From Haematobia irritans (Eukaryota; Arthropoda; Insecta; Diptera; Muscidae): a DNA stretch of 64,000 bases. The stretch is taken from contig NC_134398.1 in the NCBI RefSeq assembly GCF_050003625.1, positions 199,629,983 to 199,693,982 on the forward strand, written 5' to 3'. Positions 44,879-56,845 of this stretch are shown here, one piece after another. The notes under the pieces are model-generated. The model did not search any database. It saw only the letters and a program-made list of their open reading frames with translations, and was not told the DNA's origin. Position 1 is the first letter of the stretch. Each line of letters starts with the position of its first letter. The position numbers and the translations under genes were made by a program.

Positions 44879-46979
44879 ATACCCTCCATCATAGGATGGG
44901 GGTATATTAACTTTGTCATTCCGTTTGTAACACATCGAAATATTGCTCTAAGACCCCATAAAGTACATATATATTCTGGGTCGTGGTGAAATTCTGAGTC
45001 GATCTGAGCATGTCCGTCCGTCCGTCTGTTGAAATCACGCTAACTTCCGAACGAAGCAAGCTATCGACTTGAAACTTGGAACAAGTAGTTGTTATTGATG
45101 TAGGTCGGATGGTATTGCAAATGGGCCATATCGGTCCACTTTTACGTATAGCCCCCATATAAAGGGACCCTCAGATTTGGCTTATGGAGCCTCTAACAGA
45201 AGCATATTTCATCCGATCCAGCTGAAATTTGGTACATGGTGTTGGTATATGGTCTCTAACAACCATGCAAAAATTGGTCCACATCGGTCCATAATTATAT
45301 ATAGCCCCCATATAAACCGATCCCCAGATTTGGCTTGCGGAGCCTAAAAGAGAAGCAAATTTCATCCGATCCGGCTGAAATTTGGTACATGGTGTTAGTA
45401 TATGGTCTTTAACAACCGTGCAAAAATTGGTCCACATCGGTCCATAATTATATATAGCCCCCATATAAACCGATCCCCCGATTTGGCTTGCGAGGCCTCT
45501 AAGAGAAGCGAGTTTCATCCGATCCGGCTGAAATGTGGTACATGGTGTTAGTATATGGTCTCTAATAACCATGCACAAATTGGTCCATATCGGTCCATAA
45601 TTATATATAGCCCCCATATAAACCGATCCCCAGATTTGGCTTGCGGAGCCTCTAAGAGAAGAAAATTTCATCCGATCCGGCTGAAATTTGGTTCATGGTG
45701 TAAGTATATGGTCTCTCACAACTAGGCGAAAATTGGTCTACATCGGTCAATAATTATATATAGCCCCCATATAAACCGATCCCCAGATTTGGCTTGCGGA
45801 GCCTCTAAGAGAAGCAAATTTCATCCGATCCGGCTGAAATTTGGTACATGATGTTGGTATATGGTCTCTAATAACCATGCAAAACTAGGTCCACATCGGT
45901 CAATAATTATATATAGCCCCCATATAAACCGATCCCCAGATTTGGGTTCCGGAGCCTCAAAGAGAAGCAAATTTCATCCGATCCGACTGAAATTTGGTAC
46001 ATGATATTGGTATATGGTCTCTAACAATCATGCAAAAATTGGTCCACATCGGTTCATAATTATATATAGCCCCCATATAAACCGATCCCCAGATTTGGCT
46101 TGCGAAGTCTCCAAGAGAAGCAAATTTCATCTAATCCGGTTCTAATTTGGAACATGGTGTTAGTTATGATCTTTAACAACCGTACCAGAATTGGTCCATA
46201 TCGGTCCATCATTTTATATAGCCCCCATATAAAACGTTCTCCCGATTTGACCTCCGGAACCTCTTGGAGGAGCAAAATTCATCCGATCCGGTTCAAATTA
46301 GGAACGTGGTGTTAGTATATGGTCGCTAACAACCATACCAAAATTGGTCCAATCACACAAAAATTGGTCCATATCGGTTCATAATCATGGTTGCCACTAG
46401 AGCCAAAAATAGTCTACCAAAATTTTATTTCTATAGAAAATTTTGTCAAAATTTTATTTCTATAGAAAATTTTGTCAAAATTTTATTTCTAGAGAAAATT
46501 TTGTTAAAATTTTATTCGGTTCATAATAAAATGTTCATCATTGTCAAAATTTTATTTCTATAGAAAATTTTGTTCAAATTTTATTCGGTTCATAATCATG
46601 GTTACCACTCGAGCCAAAAATAATCTACCAAGATTTTATTTCTATAGACAATTTTGTCAAAAGTTTATTTCTATAGAAAATTTTGTGAAAATTTTATTTC
46701 TATAGAACATTTTGTCAAAATTTTATGTCTACTTTGTCAAACTGAATTATATACGTATTGGATCGATCTTTTTTGATTTAATATATACCACGTATGGACT
46801 TACATACAATTTAGAAGATGGTGTTAGGAGGTTTTAAGATACCTTGCCATCGGCAAGCGTTACCGCAACTTAAGTAATTCGATTGTGGATGGCAGTGTTT
46901 AGAAGAAGTTTCTACGCAATCCATGATGGAGGGTACATAAGCTTCGGCCTGTCCGAACTTACGGCCGTATATACTTGTT
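44879..46979 (-). mobile_element. DINE-1/Helentron-like element, subfamily B, full length
   Basis: On the minus strand it runs from AACAAGTATATACGGCCG with a hairpin to the gggtat end at 44879. There are about eight 153-base units (45180-46330) and a 29-bp array (46415-46745) between units and 5' end. It inserted in a T-run, with no evident duplication. Confidence 0.85.
46387..46745 (+). repeat. 29-bp array with ggttgccac border, in subfamily B
   Basis: It begins catggttgccactagagcc and continues with the array. The border is repeated at about 46598. The same block occupies the same place in the copies at 54.4 and 58.5 kb, so it is a heritable part of this subfamily. Confidence 0.75.
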
Positions 46980-48295
46980 TTGTTTTTATTTATTTATAAA
47001 CTAATTCATTGTTTATTTGTATTTATAATGCCGTTCAAGCAAACATCATATATTTTTACACACTCTATTTTATTTCAATTTCAACAATAAGTAATTATTC
47101 CATATTTACAACGTGCCCATCAAATGTACAAACGCAGACATCATGTAACTGCAAATAAAAATAAATGATACCATATAGCAAAATGCAGAACAAAAAACAG
47201 GTACATTTTTCCAATTAAACTTTCCTTTTTTGTGTTCACATAAAACCACGTGCCACTTCTGAATAAATAAATTAACACAAAACACAGCAAATCCGTATTA
47301 TCCGTCCATTCCAAGAAACAATCAACACACGACTGACGCGCAAAATGAAAATTGTGTGTTCCTGCTCAATGTTTTTATAAAATTCTTTTCGCTGCAAACA
47401 AGTTAAAAAAATAAATGGTCACGAAAAAAATGTAAATGGTCTTTATGGCCATGTAATGGTTCTAGACATGTCTATACTTAACCTATAAAAATACTTTTTT
47501 TCCCTGTAAAAATGTAAAAAAATTGAATGGTCAGGTACATGATTTTCCCGACCATTTAATGGTCTCAAATTCTATCATTTAAATGATAGAACATGTTTGC
47601 GGTATTTGAGAACCATTCAAATGCTTATTGCCACCATACATTTTTCTCCGCTCGAAAACTATTTTTACAAAGACATAATACATGGTTTTCGCGACAATTA
47701 CATGCTCTAGATAAGCAGGAAAGCTGAAGGTTTTATTTTGAAGACGCTTACTTATAAAACTTGCACAAATCCTAGAATACTAGTTGAAAAGCCCGTCAAA
47801 CGACGGTCGAAAAAAACAAATTGTTTTTGTTCTCGCACCACAAATTTCATTTTTGGAAAATGTATTTCTGCTTTTTATGTGTGTTTGTTGTTCTTTTTGT
47901 GAACATGACTCGCTTTGTTTGGCCATAGCAACAACAAGGAAACAGCCAAACACACATGTGTAAATGAAATGGCGCAAAACCTGCGAAAAGAACCTGCCTA
48001 ATTCAGCGATGGAAGCACTTGGAGAGAGCAATAAAGAGATATTTCCAAACGTGCATATTCTTTTAAAAATTTTGGTCACTTTGCCAGTAACTGTTACCAG
48101 GGATGGAAAATACAATTTTTAAGAAAGTACAAAAAAGGTATTTTTTGAGGGGAAAGGTACTTTTTACTAAATTTCAACAAAAATTTCACTGGAAGATTAT
48201 TGTCAAGAGACTGAATTTTAAAGAAAATAAAATTTTGACAAAATTTTCTATATAAATAAAATGTTGCAAAAATTTTCTATAGCCGGCTATCATAC

Positions 48296-48620
48296 AAAAA
48301 CCTTTTTTTTCGGAAGGTTCAAGTGTGGTTCATTGTTGGGTTTAATGAACTACCTGAATTTATTCTTATAATTGGTTGATAGTTTTGCTGCAAGTAGGGG
48401 ATGCTGATGAGGAATGTGGTAATTCCGAAACGTGCGTCCATCCAACCATCTTGCAGTCTATAGGGCTTTGCCCAAATAAATTTGACAAACATTCTTTTCC
48501 TCTGTTGGTTAAGCTACACTTGTAGTTTAGTCAATGTATGGTTTTAAGCTGCAATAAAAAAAAAACAACAACAAATCTTAAAGAACAAAACCAACAATAA
48601 CAAAACAAAACGAAGGGAAA
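48296..48620 (+). mobile_element. hammerhead-bearing repeat, copy 4
   Basis: It begins ggaaggttcaagtgtggttc, has the lead-in gggtttaatgaactacctg, the ribozyme, the trailer agggctttgcccaaataaat and an A-rich end (caataaaaaaaaaacaac). The A-rich end suggests an RNA-copied element. Confidence 0.65.
48388..48456 (+). ncRNA. hammerhead ribozyme, type I, complete
   Basis: CTGCAAG (48388-48394) pairs with CTTGCAG (48450-48456). GGATG (48399-48403) pairs with CATCC (48439-48443). CTGATGA is at 48404-48410, GGAAT/ATTCC form stem II, GAAAC is at 48427-48431 and GTC at 48436-48438. The only differences from copy 1 lie in the stem I internal loop (TAGG for TAGA) and stem III loop (GTGC for GTAC). Confidence 0.85.
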
Positions 48621-49310
48621 TAAAATTTTGCAAAAAAAATCTATAGGAAAAAAATGTTGCAAAATTTTTTCTATAGAAATAAAATTTTGCAAAAATTTCC
48701 TATAGAAATAACATTTTTACAAAATTTTCAATTGAAATAAAATTTTGACAAAATTATCTATAAAAATAAAATTTTGCAAAAATTCTAATATAGAATCGCA
48801 TTCTTTTTTCGACTAAAACATTCTTGAAGTTCAATAAAATCCTGTTTTTGACTATATCTTTTACAAAATCGAGATTTTCTTCCCACATGAACATGTCTGT
48901 TTTGCCATATTTGTAAAAGACTATTAGCAAATAAGGTTGATAAAGACTTTCTCAAAATATTAAAATATTTTGTCAAAGCTATTGTACCATAAATCTGATA
49001 TCGACTCAAAAATGTCTACACAAAAGGTACTAAATCATTCGCGGGGGTACTACGGTACTGACCGGGGTGAAAAAGTATTGAAAAAAGTACTTTAGTACTG
49101 CATTTTCCATCCCTGCAGTTACTACGTGCTCATCTGAACGTTCATTTTCAAAAATGAAGAGATTAAAGACGTATGTTAGAAATTCGACTGGCGAGAGTAG
49201 ACTCAATGGATTGGCATTAATGTCGGTTCATCGCCGAATAAATGTGCCGACTGAAGAAGTTATTGATTTATTTGCTGCCCAAAAAGCCCGTCGGCTCAAT
49301 TTAATATTAT

Positions 49311-51246
49311 AACAAGTATATACAGCAGTAAATTCGGCCGGGCCGAATTTTAAATACCCACCACCATGAATCAAGTATAATAGTTTACTATGAAAACTCT
49401 TGGTCGTTGTGAATTACTTGATAATATATAGAATTGTAGGGGGTTTGATGACAAATCTTCTTCCAAACGAGTCAGCTCCCGAAGACAAACTTTAAAGATT
49501 CTACCTATGAAGACCAGATAAGATTCTGGATTTATGAGAACCAATTTTGTTAGAGTTTTAGAGAAAATATAAACATGTCGTGTATATATTGAAATTACGC
49601 CTTGATTTAAAATCTTAAATCTGTAGATTTTTCCGCATTTATTTAAATACGATGAGTAAGATCTGGAACTTTTACTTTCAGTTTGAAGCAATTTTCATGA
49701 TCAGTGCGCCTGAAAGAAGTGTATTCTTTTTTGAGAAACGTAATTTAAGACAAGCAAAGTTTTCTTTTGACACAAATTTTAGAGACAATCGTTGAATAAA
49801 CGAAAACATTTTATAATTTTATTACAGATTACTAATTTCCAGCAAATCGGATAAAAACTACGGATTGTAGAAGCCCAAGAAATATATACCAAAACATGGA
49901 CCGATGGGCACCATTTTCGGCACAGCTTTTTATGGTCCCAAAAGAACTCTAGATTTTCAATTTCAGGAAAATCGGATAGAAAATATAGTTTCTAGAAGCC
50001 CAAGAAGCAAAATCGGGAAATCAGTCTCTATGGGGGCTATATCAAAACATGGACCGATGAGCACCATTTTCGGCACACCTTTTTATGGTCCTCAAATACC
50101 TCTAGATTTCCAATTTCAGGCAAATCGGATGGTAAATATAGTTTCTAGAAGCCCTAAAAGCAAAATCGGGATATCGGTCTATATGGGGGCTATACCAAAA
50201 CATGGACCGATGAGCACCATTTTCGGCACACCCTTTTATGGTCCTCAAATACCTCTATATTTCCAATTTCAGGCAAATTGGATAAAAACTACGGTTTTTA
50301 TAGGCCCAAGACTCCAAATCGGGAGGTTGGTTTATATGGGGGCTATATCAAAACTTGGACCGGTTCGGACCATTTTCGACACACCTCTTTATGGTCCCAA
50401 AATACCTTTAGATTTTCAATTTCATACAAATCGGATAGAAAATACTGTTTCTAGACGCGTAAGAAGCAAAATCGGGAGATCGGTCTATATGGGGGCTATA
50501 CCAAAACATGGACCGATATGGACCATTTTCGACACACCTCTTTATAGTCCCATAATACCTCTAGATTTCCAATTTCAGGCAAATCGGATGGTAAATATAT
50601 TTTCTAGACGCCCAAGAAGCAAAATCGGGAGATCGGTCTATATGGGGGCTATATCAAAACATGGACCGATACGAACGATTTTCGACACACTTCCTTATGG
50701 TCCTAAAATACCTCTAGATTTTCAATTTCAGACAAATCGGATAGAAAATACTGTTTCTAGACGTCTAAGAAGCAAAATCGGGAGATCGGTCTATATGGGG
50801 GCTATACTAAAACATGGACCGATACGGACCATTTTCGACACACCTCTTTATGGTCCCAAAATACCTCTACATTTCCAATTTCAGGCAAATCTGATAAAAA
50901 CTACGGTTTTTATAGGCCCAAGACCCCAAATCGGGAGGTCGGTTTATATGGGGACTATATCAAAACTTGGACCGATATAGCCCATCTTCGAACTTGACCT
51001 GCCTGCAAACAAAAAACTAATCTGTGGCAAATTTCGGGACGATAGCGCCATTATTGAAGGCTGTAGCGTGATTACAACAGACAGACAGACAGACAGACGG
51101 ACAGACATGCTTATATCGTCTTAGAATTTCTCCCTGATCAAGAATATATATACTTTATATAGTCGGAAATCGATATTTCGATGTGTTACAAACGGAATGA
51201 CAAACTTATTATACCCCCGTCACCATTTTATGGTGGTAGGTATAAT
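49311..51246 (+). mobile_element. DINE-1/Helentron-like element, subfamily A, full length
   Basis: It runs from AACAAGTATATACAGCAG to ggtggtaggtataat. The empty site in hAT copy 1 reads attataaaaatattg (reverse of 8331-8347). Comparison shows insertion between T and A with no duplication. Seven 153-base units give a false open frame of 358 codons (49904-50980). Confidence 0.9.
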
Positions 51247-51410
51247 AAAAATATTGTATACATACCTATGCATAAATAAAATTTTCTACACATGAGATTA
51301 TATGAATATTTGTTTTAAAGTTGAACCCCCCCCCACCGAATTAAAATCCTGGCTACGGCCTTGCTTGTACTCATACCTGATAATAGGAGTTTTTGCTGGG
51401 ATGTGTATAG

Positions 51411-52041
51411 ACCTAAGGACGCTCTCTACATAAATCTCCTTTAAATGCACCAGATATCTCTGGCATCAAATTAAGAAAAACAAATTTGATTTAATAGTAT
51501 TTTAATAGTGTACGAGTATGCATAATTTTCTTTTCGTTGTATAATATGCATATTTGGTTATAAAATCTGGACTCTGCCAAACAAAAAAGCTTCATTACTT
51601 CTCATCACTTTACAATATTTAAAATCTATTATTTTATCAAATATTTTAAAAACTTTTCATAAACAGCAAAAAAATGCTCCCTTCTTTTTTCCCACTTGAC
51701 TAAGTGATTTAGTTTAACTAAATGTTGAATATTTCAAACAATTTGCAAAATATTGTTTGCACACTCAGAGTGCAGAAAATTATTCTAAAAAGCACTTAGA
51801 GATTTACTCTTCTCTGGAGAGTTATTACGAACTTGTTAAATGGCATGGACAATTTCTAAACATCAAATTTTAATGTTATTAAAACCATGGTGGTTGGCTT
51901 TTAAATGGATTTGATAATTTCATTGCCAAGTTCAGCTTTCAAAGAGGACAAAACTAAAAGGAACAAAATGAATCACAAAGGAAAATGAGAAGTAGGCTAA
52001 AGCCTTCTCTTGTATTTCATTACATATAAGGTTTCAACATT
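51411..52041. other. no recognised feature
   Basis: AT-rich non-repetitive DNA with no open frame of note. Confidence 0.4.
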
Positions 52042-52572
52042 AGCGTAGCTTGACAATTTTCCTAGGGGGGGGGCTATAGCCCCCCTTAAAAACGAAGTAA
52101 GAATTCATAAAATGGTACAAATAATTTAAATTTTGTCGAAAAAAATCTAAATCCAATCTGAAAAACTTGTGAATTTTTAAAAATATTTGAGGTCAAACGT
52201 TCCGACAAGCATTAGAATCCATTAAAAATTATAAAAATTATTTATTTGACAAAATATAACAGAATTTTTTACTACACATTAAAAACATTAAATTCGGATC
52301 ACACCTAAAGAAGTGATGCAAATTTAGTGCAACGGCTGTTGGAATGGAGGACTTCCGTCCTATGACAATCCCATGTTAAATTCATCGCTTCTTCGCCAAT
52401 TTTGCACCACTTCCGGATCCAAAAAGATCATTTTCATTACTTTTTTGGCGACGCTTTTTTGCCTGGGCTTGTTTATTTTTTATAAAAATGGAAAATAGGT
52501 TTTCAAATTCTGGGGGGGGGCTAAAATTTTTCTGGGGGGTCTAAGCCCCCTCCCCAGAGGCCTTCCTACGCT
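52042..52572 (-). mobile_element. AGCGTAGG-ended MITE, copy 2
   Basis: The left end AGCGTAGCTTGACAATTTTC, a G-run, ggctatagcc, and the right end (reversed) AGCGTAGGAAGGCCTCTGG match copy 1 at 23516-24453 in the opposite orientation. Confidence 0.7.
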
Positions 52573-52852
52573 TATGGGTTTCAATGAAAAATGTCAATGG
52601 AAAAAACTATATACAAAACAAAACTTTATCAGAATCGTTTATTTTAATATATGTATGCATAGTGAGTAAAATTATTAACACTTTCAAAATTATTAAAAAT
52701 ATATAAACTTTTTAATTTCAATGCAAACAGTGTTTTTTCGATTTTCAACTATTTTTTCAACAGTCGAAGATTTCGCCGATAATGTCGACTATTATCGACA
52801 TTTAGAAAATTTTATTTCTATAGAAAATTGTCTCAAAAATTTAATTTCAATA

Positions 52853-53123
52853 CACTAATAGAAAAAATTACGTTCCATAGTCGTGAACGGACGGTGGCAA
52901 AATGACGTTCGCAAAAAATCAAAACGGAATGTTCACAAATTTCGTACACGGGCGTTCACGATTTCATGAACGGCATTCGTTTTTCTTTGGCTATGAAAAG
53001 TCTTAAAATAATCGTTAGACGTTATTATGGCAACTGCCTCGGTGGTGCAATGTGCCAAAGCGACTGTTAACGCGTATGGTGCAGAAAACACAGGTTCGAG
53101 TCACGCTAGCGGAAATCTTTTGC
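52853..53123 (+). mobile_element. TA-flanked MITE start with tRNA-like segment, truncated
   Basis: TA followed by CACTAATAGAAAAAATTACG matches the terminal repeat of the MITE at 25828-26055. Interior gttcacg/cgtgaac words form inverted pairs. At 53041-53110 a tRNA-like segment has a B box (GGTTCGAGTC). The right end is replaced by a subfamily B element at 53124. Confidence 0.5.
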
Positions 53124-54388
53124 ATACCCTCCACCATAGGATGGAGGTATATTAACTTTGTCATTCCGTTTGTAACACATCGAAATATTGTTCTAAGACC
53201 CCATAAAGTGTATATATTCTGGGTCGTTGGTTGGTAAAATTCTGTGTCGATCTGAGCATGTCCGTCCGTCCGTCCGTCCGTCCGTCTGTTGAAATCACGC
53301 TAACTTCCGAACGAAACAAGCTATCGACTTGAAACTTGGCACAAGTAGTTGTTATTGATACAGGTCGGATGGTATTGCAAATGGGCCATATCGGTCCACT
53401 TTTACGTATAGCCCCCATATAAACGGGCCCCCATATAAACGGACCCCCAAATTTGGCTTGCGATTGCTCTAAGAGAAGCAAATTTCATCCGATCCGGCTG
53501 AAATTTGGTACATGGTGTTAGTATATGGTCTCTAACAACCATGCAAAAATTGGTCCATATCGGTCCATAATTACATATAGCCCCAATATAAAGCGATCCC
53601 CCGATTTGGCTTGCGGAGCCTCTAAGAGAACCAAATTTCATCCGATCCGGTTGAAATTTGGTACATGGTGTTAGCATGTGGTCTCTAACAACCATACAAA
53701 AATTGGTCCACATCGGTCCATAATTATATATAGCCCCCACATAAACCGATCCCCCGATTTGGCTTGCGGAGCCTCTAAGAGAAGCAAATTTCATCCGATC
53801 CGGCTGAAATTTGGTACATGGTGTTAGCATGTGGTCTCTAACAACCATACAAAAATTGGTCCACATCGGTCCATAATTATATATAGCCCCCATATAAACC
53901 GATCCCCCGATTTGGCTTGCGGAGCCTCTAAGAGAAGCAAATTTCATCCGATCCGGCTGAAATTTGGTACATGGTGTTGGTATATGTTCTCTAATGACCA
54001 TGCAAAAATTGGTCCATATCGGTCCATAATTATATATACCCCCATATAAATCGATTCCCAGATTTGTCCTCCGGAGCCTCTTGGAGGAGCAAAATTCATC
54101 CGATCCGGTTGAAATTTGGAACATGGTGTTAGAATGTGGTCTCTAACAAACACTCAAGAATTGGTCCATCTCGGTCCATAATTATATATAGCCCCCATAT
54201 AAACCGTTCCCCACATTTGATCTCTGGAGCCTCTTGGAGGAGCAATATTCATCCGATCCGGTTGAAACTTGCAACGTGGTGTTAGTATAAGGCCGCTTAT
54301 ATCCATGCCAAAATTCGTCCATATCGGTCTATAGTTATATATAGCCGATCCCCAAACACACAAAAATTGATCCATATCGGTTCATATT
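53124..54388 (-). mobile_element. DINE-1/Helentron-like element, subfamily B
   Basis: From the ataccctccaccatagg end at 53124 through about six 153-base units to 54388, where the ggttgccac-bordered array begins. The AACAAG end is absent. A minus-strand frame of 240 codons follows the 153-base periodicity and is not a gene. Confidence 0.8.
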
Positions 54389-55111
54389 TATGGTTGCCAC
54401 TCGAGCCAAAAATAATCTACCAAAATTTTATTTTTATGGAAAACATTGTCAAAATGTTATTTCTATAGAAAATTTTATCAAAATTTTATTTCTATAGACA
54501 ATTTTGTCAAAATTTTATTTCTATAGAAAATTTTGTCAAAATTTTATTTCAATAGAAAATTTTTTCCAAATTTTATTTCTATAGAAAATATGGTGTATTA
54601 CACTGCCAAGTAAAACGCAAGCGGCTTCATCTATGCTCAAATGCATACTAAACTCCTTTATTAAAATTCAAATGTATAAATACAGAAATGATATTTTAGT
54701 TCGGTATAAATAACCGATTGGATGTGTGTGTTAGTGTGTGAGATACATTAGCCAATGAGAGTGAGAGTGCAATGTTACTAACTTGTTTTTACAAACTTGA
54801 GAGTACAATGTTAAAATAAGATAAATGTTCGAGCTTAATAATTGATACTCTACAGAAATTTTTTTCCAAATTTTATTTCTATAGAAAATTTTTTCCACAT
54901 TTTACTTCTATAGAAAATGTTGTCAAAATTTTATTTTGTCAAAATTTCATTTCTATAGAAACTTTAAACTTAATTATATACGTATTTAATCGGCATGTTT
55001 GTTGAGGAATGTTTTGCAAAATCTACCAAAACATCAAGAATCCTAACAATTTACCAAACTGTACAAATTCTATCATTTTTGGTTGAATTCTAACATCTGT
55101 GGCAACTGTGG
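54389..55111. mobile_element. GGTTGCCAC-ended element with 29-bp array
   Basis: The left end is ggttgccactcgagcc. The right end (reversed) reads caaccacagttgccacag, with a ggttgaattctaac module. 29-bp arrays lie at 54415-54590 and 54856-54965 on each side of a putative solo LTR. Confidence 0.55.
54594..54854 (-). mobile_element. possible solo LTR
   Basis: The minus strand runs from TGTAGAGTATC to GTGTAATACA, about 261 bases, with a TATA-like ttatttatacc and a poly(A) signal AATAAA near the middle. It interrupts a 29-bp array. No matching target duplication was found, which keeps confidence low. Confidence 0.4.
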
Positions 55112-55591
55112 TTGAGGTCCTCTCGTTATACTCAATTATCTTTGTCCTCCAAAGATAATTGAGAAGAAGATGCAGTCTTGTCATAGCAAAACTGAAGCAC
55201 CAGAGGACTCTGCCAACAAAATATCATAAAGTTTGCGTCGACGTGTCTCTCAAATGTACTGCAGTTTGCGTCGGAAAATATCATAACATTTGTGTTTTTC
55301 ATAAATTTCTGAATAAAAACCCGCAAAAGCAATACCAAAACGATTGTAGAAAATTAAAATAAAACGTATGTGTATTTTAAAGCAAATATTCATTATGGTT
55401 TTATGTGAATATTGCCGTTTTAAATTTATTCCTGGGCAGAGCTGCTTTGGAAAAAATTGACAAATAAAATAATTTTTTTCTCATAGCCCTCTACACCTTG
55501 ACATGTGTTTTCTCTTTATAAGAGCACAATGCTTAATCTTGTTATACTCAATTATCTTTGTCCTCTCTCACGTTTCAAAAGTGATATATGT
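55112..55591. other. no recognised feature; short duplicated phrase
   Basis: gttatactcaattatctttg occurs at about 55126 and 55540. Otherwise unremarkable, with no gene. Confidence 0.4.
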
Positions 55592-55794
55592 CAAATGACC
55601 AGGGCTGCCAAATTTGCCGATTTATCGTCATTTTGACGATTTTTGGCTCAAAAAATAGCAGTTTCCGATTTGATGATGATATTTACTCCGTTCAAAAATT
55701 TGGGAAAATCGAGCGATTTCGAAATCTGAACCGATTTCGATTAAATTTTGCTTACTTTAATGATGCTTAGTTATCTTGTATTAAATTTGAAGAC

Positions 55795-56479
55795 ACACTT
55801 AATGGAGTCCCTATTCCTAAGTCGAATAGTGTAAAATATCTCGGTCTTCATATGGACAAAAAACATAATTGGAAAGAACATATTTTAAAGAAGAGAAAAG
55901 AAGTTGACATTGAAAGACTAAAAGGATGTTTTGGCTACTTGGACCAAACTCACAATTAAGCTTATATAATAAAGTCCTATTATATAAAACTGTTCTAAAA
56001 CCTGATTGGTCTTATGGGATAGAGCTGTGGGGAACTTCTAGTAACTCAAACATAGAAATTTTACAACGATATCAGTCAAAAACCTTAAGATTGTTGTCAA
56101 ACGCTCCTTGGTTTGTAAAATATAACTGTATACATAAAGATCTCAATATACCAAAAATAAAGGATGAAATTTTAAAGATTAGTACAAAATATCTCAATCG
56201 ATTAAGTCATCACTCTAACGTACTGGCCATTACTCTTTTAGACGATACCAATGAAGTTAAGAGATTAAAACGAAAGCATATTTTAGACCTTCCCTACTTA
56301 AGATAAAATAATCACATAATCACATGAATAAATAAGTCCAGAATGAAATTTATTTACTTTGTTAAGTTCACTGGATCTTAATTCTCTGTTAACTATTTTT
56401 AAGATACTCATTATTTATTACATTTGCTAATTATTTCTATATGTAAATAGATTGCAAATAAAGGTAATAAAAAAAAAAT
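55795..56479 (+). pseudogene. jockey-type LINE ORF2 C-terminus, 5'-truncated
   Basis: It encodes SVKYLGLHMDKKHNWKEHI, then (after a stop near 55960) LLYKTVLKPDWSYGIELWG and LQRYQSKTLRLLSNAPWFV, ending RKHILDLPYLR with a stop at 56304-56306. These are hallmarks of the jockey ORF2 tail. A 3' UTR and short poly(A) follow. TTTGAAGAC is duplicated (55786-55794 and 56480-56488), so this is a typical target-primed insertion into the hAT-type element. Confidence 0.85.
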
Positions 56480-56489
56480 TTTGAAGACG

Positions 56490-56845
56490 ACCGGTTAGTA
56501 AATAGGCTCAATACGACCCCATTTGTTAGGTTAGGTAATCGGGCGATACATGTGTGTGGGGGCTATATCTAAATTTGATCCGATTTTTTCCAAATTCAAA
56601 AGCCAAAAGTCCTTGTGCCAAAAAAAACACTAAACCAAGTTTCATCAAAATAATTGCGACCGGAATTCTGCGAACAATACATAGACAGACCGACTGATGA
56701 AGGGGCGAATACGAATAGATCGACTCAGGAGGTGATTCCGAGTCGATCAGTATGTTTTATGGAGTCTATAATCAATATTTCTGGTAGACACATTTTTAAT
56801 ATACCCTAACCACTATGTGGGACAGGATATAAAATCTGGATGTAT
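56490..56845 (-). mobile_element. DINE-1-like fragment, divergent subfamily
   Basis: It contains atgtgtgtgggggctatatc, acagaccgac, gagtcgatc and ataccctaaccac words in the expected order, but is far from A, B and C. Its borders are uncertain. Confidence 0.45.

Larger units (their letters stand above)
48098..49115. mobile_element. hAT MITE, copy with hammerhead repeat inside
   Basis: The ends CAGGGATGGAAAATAC and (reversed) CAGGGATGGAAAATGC are the same as 8540-9359. Right flank CAGTTACT is intact; the left flank reads ACTGTTAC, so the duplication is altered. A hammerhead-bearing repeat (about 48296-48620) sits between two parts of the 29-bp array, making this copy about 200 bases longer. Confidence 0.8.
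47985..49312 (+). pseudogene. hAT transposase C-terminus, split by a MITE (copy 2)
   Basis: Up to 48097 it encodes NSAMEALGE-S-NKEIFPNVH and LLKILVTLPVT. After the MITE it resumes at 49116 with TTCSSERSFSKMKRLKTYV and ends KARRLNLIL. The final stop is formed at the junction with the DINE-1-like insertion. It is the same remnant as 8343-9470. Confidence 0.8.
47740..51363 (+). mobile_element. internally deleted hAT transposon, copy 2
   Basis: It shares leader, transposase C-terminus and 3' region with copy 1 (8243-9821, opposite strand). The 3' inverted end (reversed CAAGGCCGTAGCCAGG) is complete at 51363. The 5' end is lost. It contains the MITE 48098-49115 and a subfamily A element (49311-51246) that copy 1 lacks. 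Confidence 0.75.
44390..51401. mobile_element. TCCCAGCAAAAA-ended element enlarged by nested insertions
   Basis: TCCCAGCAAAAA lies at 44392 and its reverse complement ends at 51401. TGTGTATAG flanks both sides (44381-44389 and 51402-51410), a perfect 9-base duplication apart from two extra bases on the left. Removing the nested subfamily B element and hAT copy 2 leaves about 1.3 kb. Repeated aatggtcac/aacatggtcac words lie on both sides of the subfamily B insertion (44.6-44.8 and 47.4-47.6 kb), supporting one original element. Confidence 0.6.

Noticed and set aside
49904..50980. 358-codon open frame
   Set aside because: It follows the 153-bp tandem units of a DINE-1-like element; 153 is a multiple of 3, so one frame stays open. 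No domain features, and similar frames appear on both strands in other copies.
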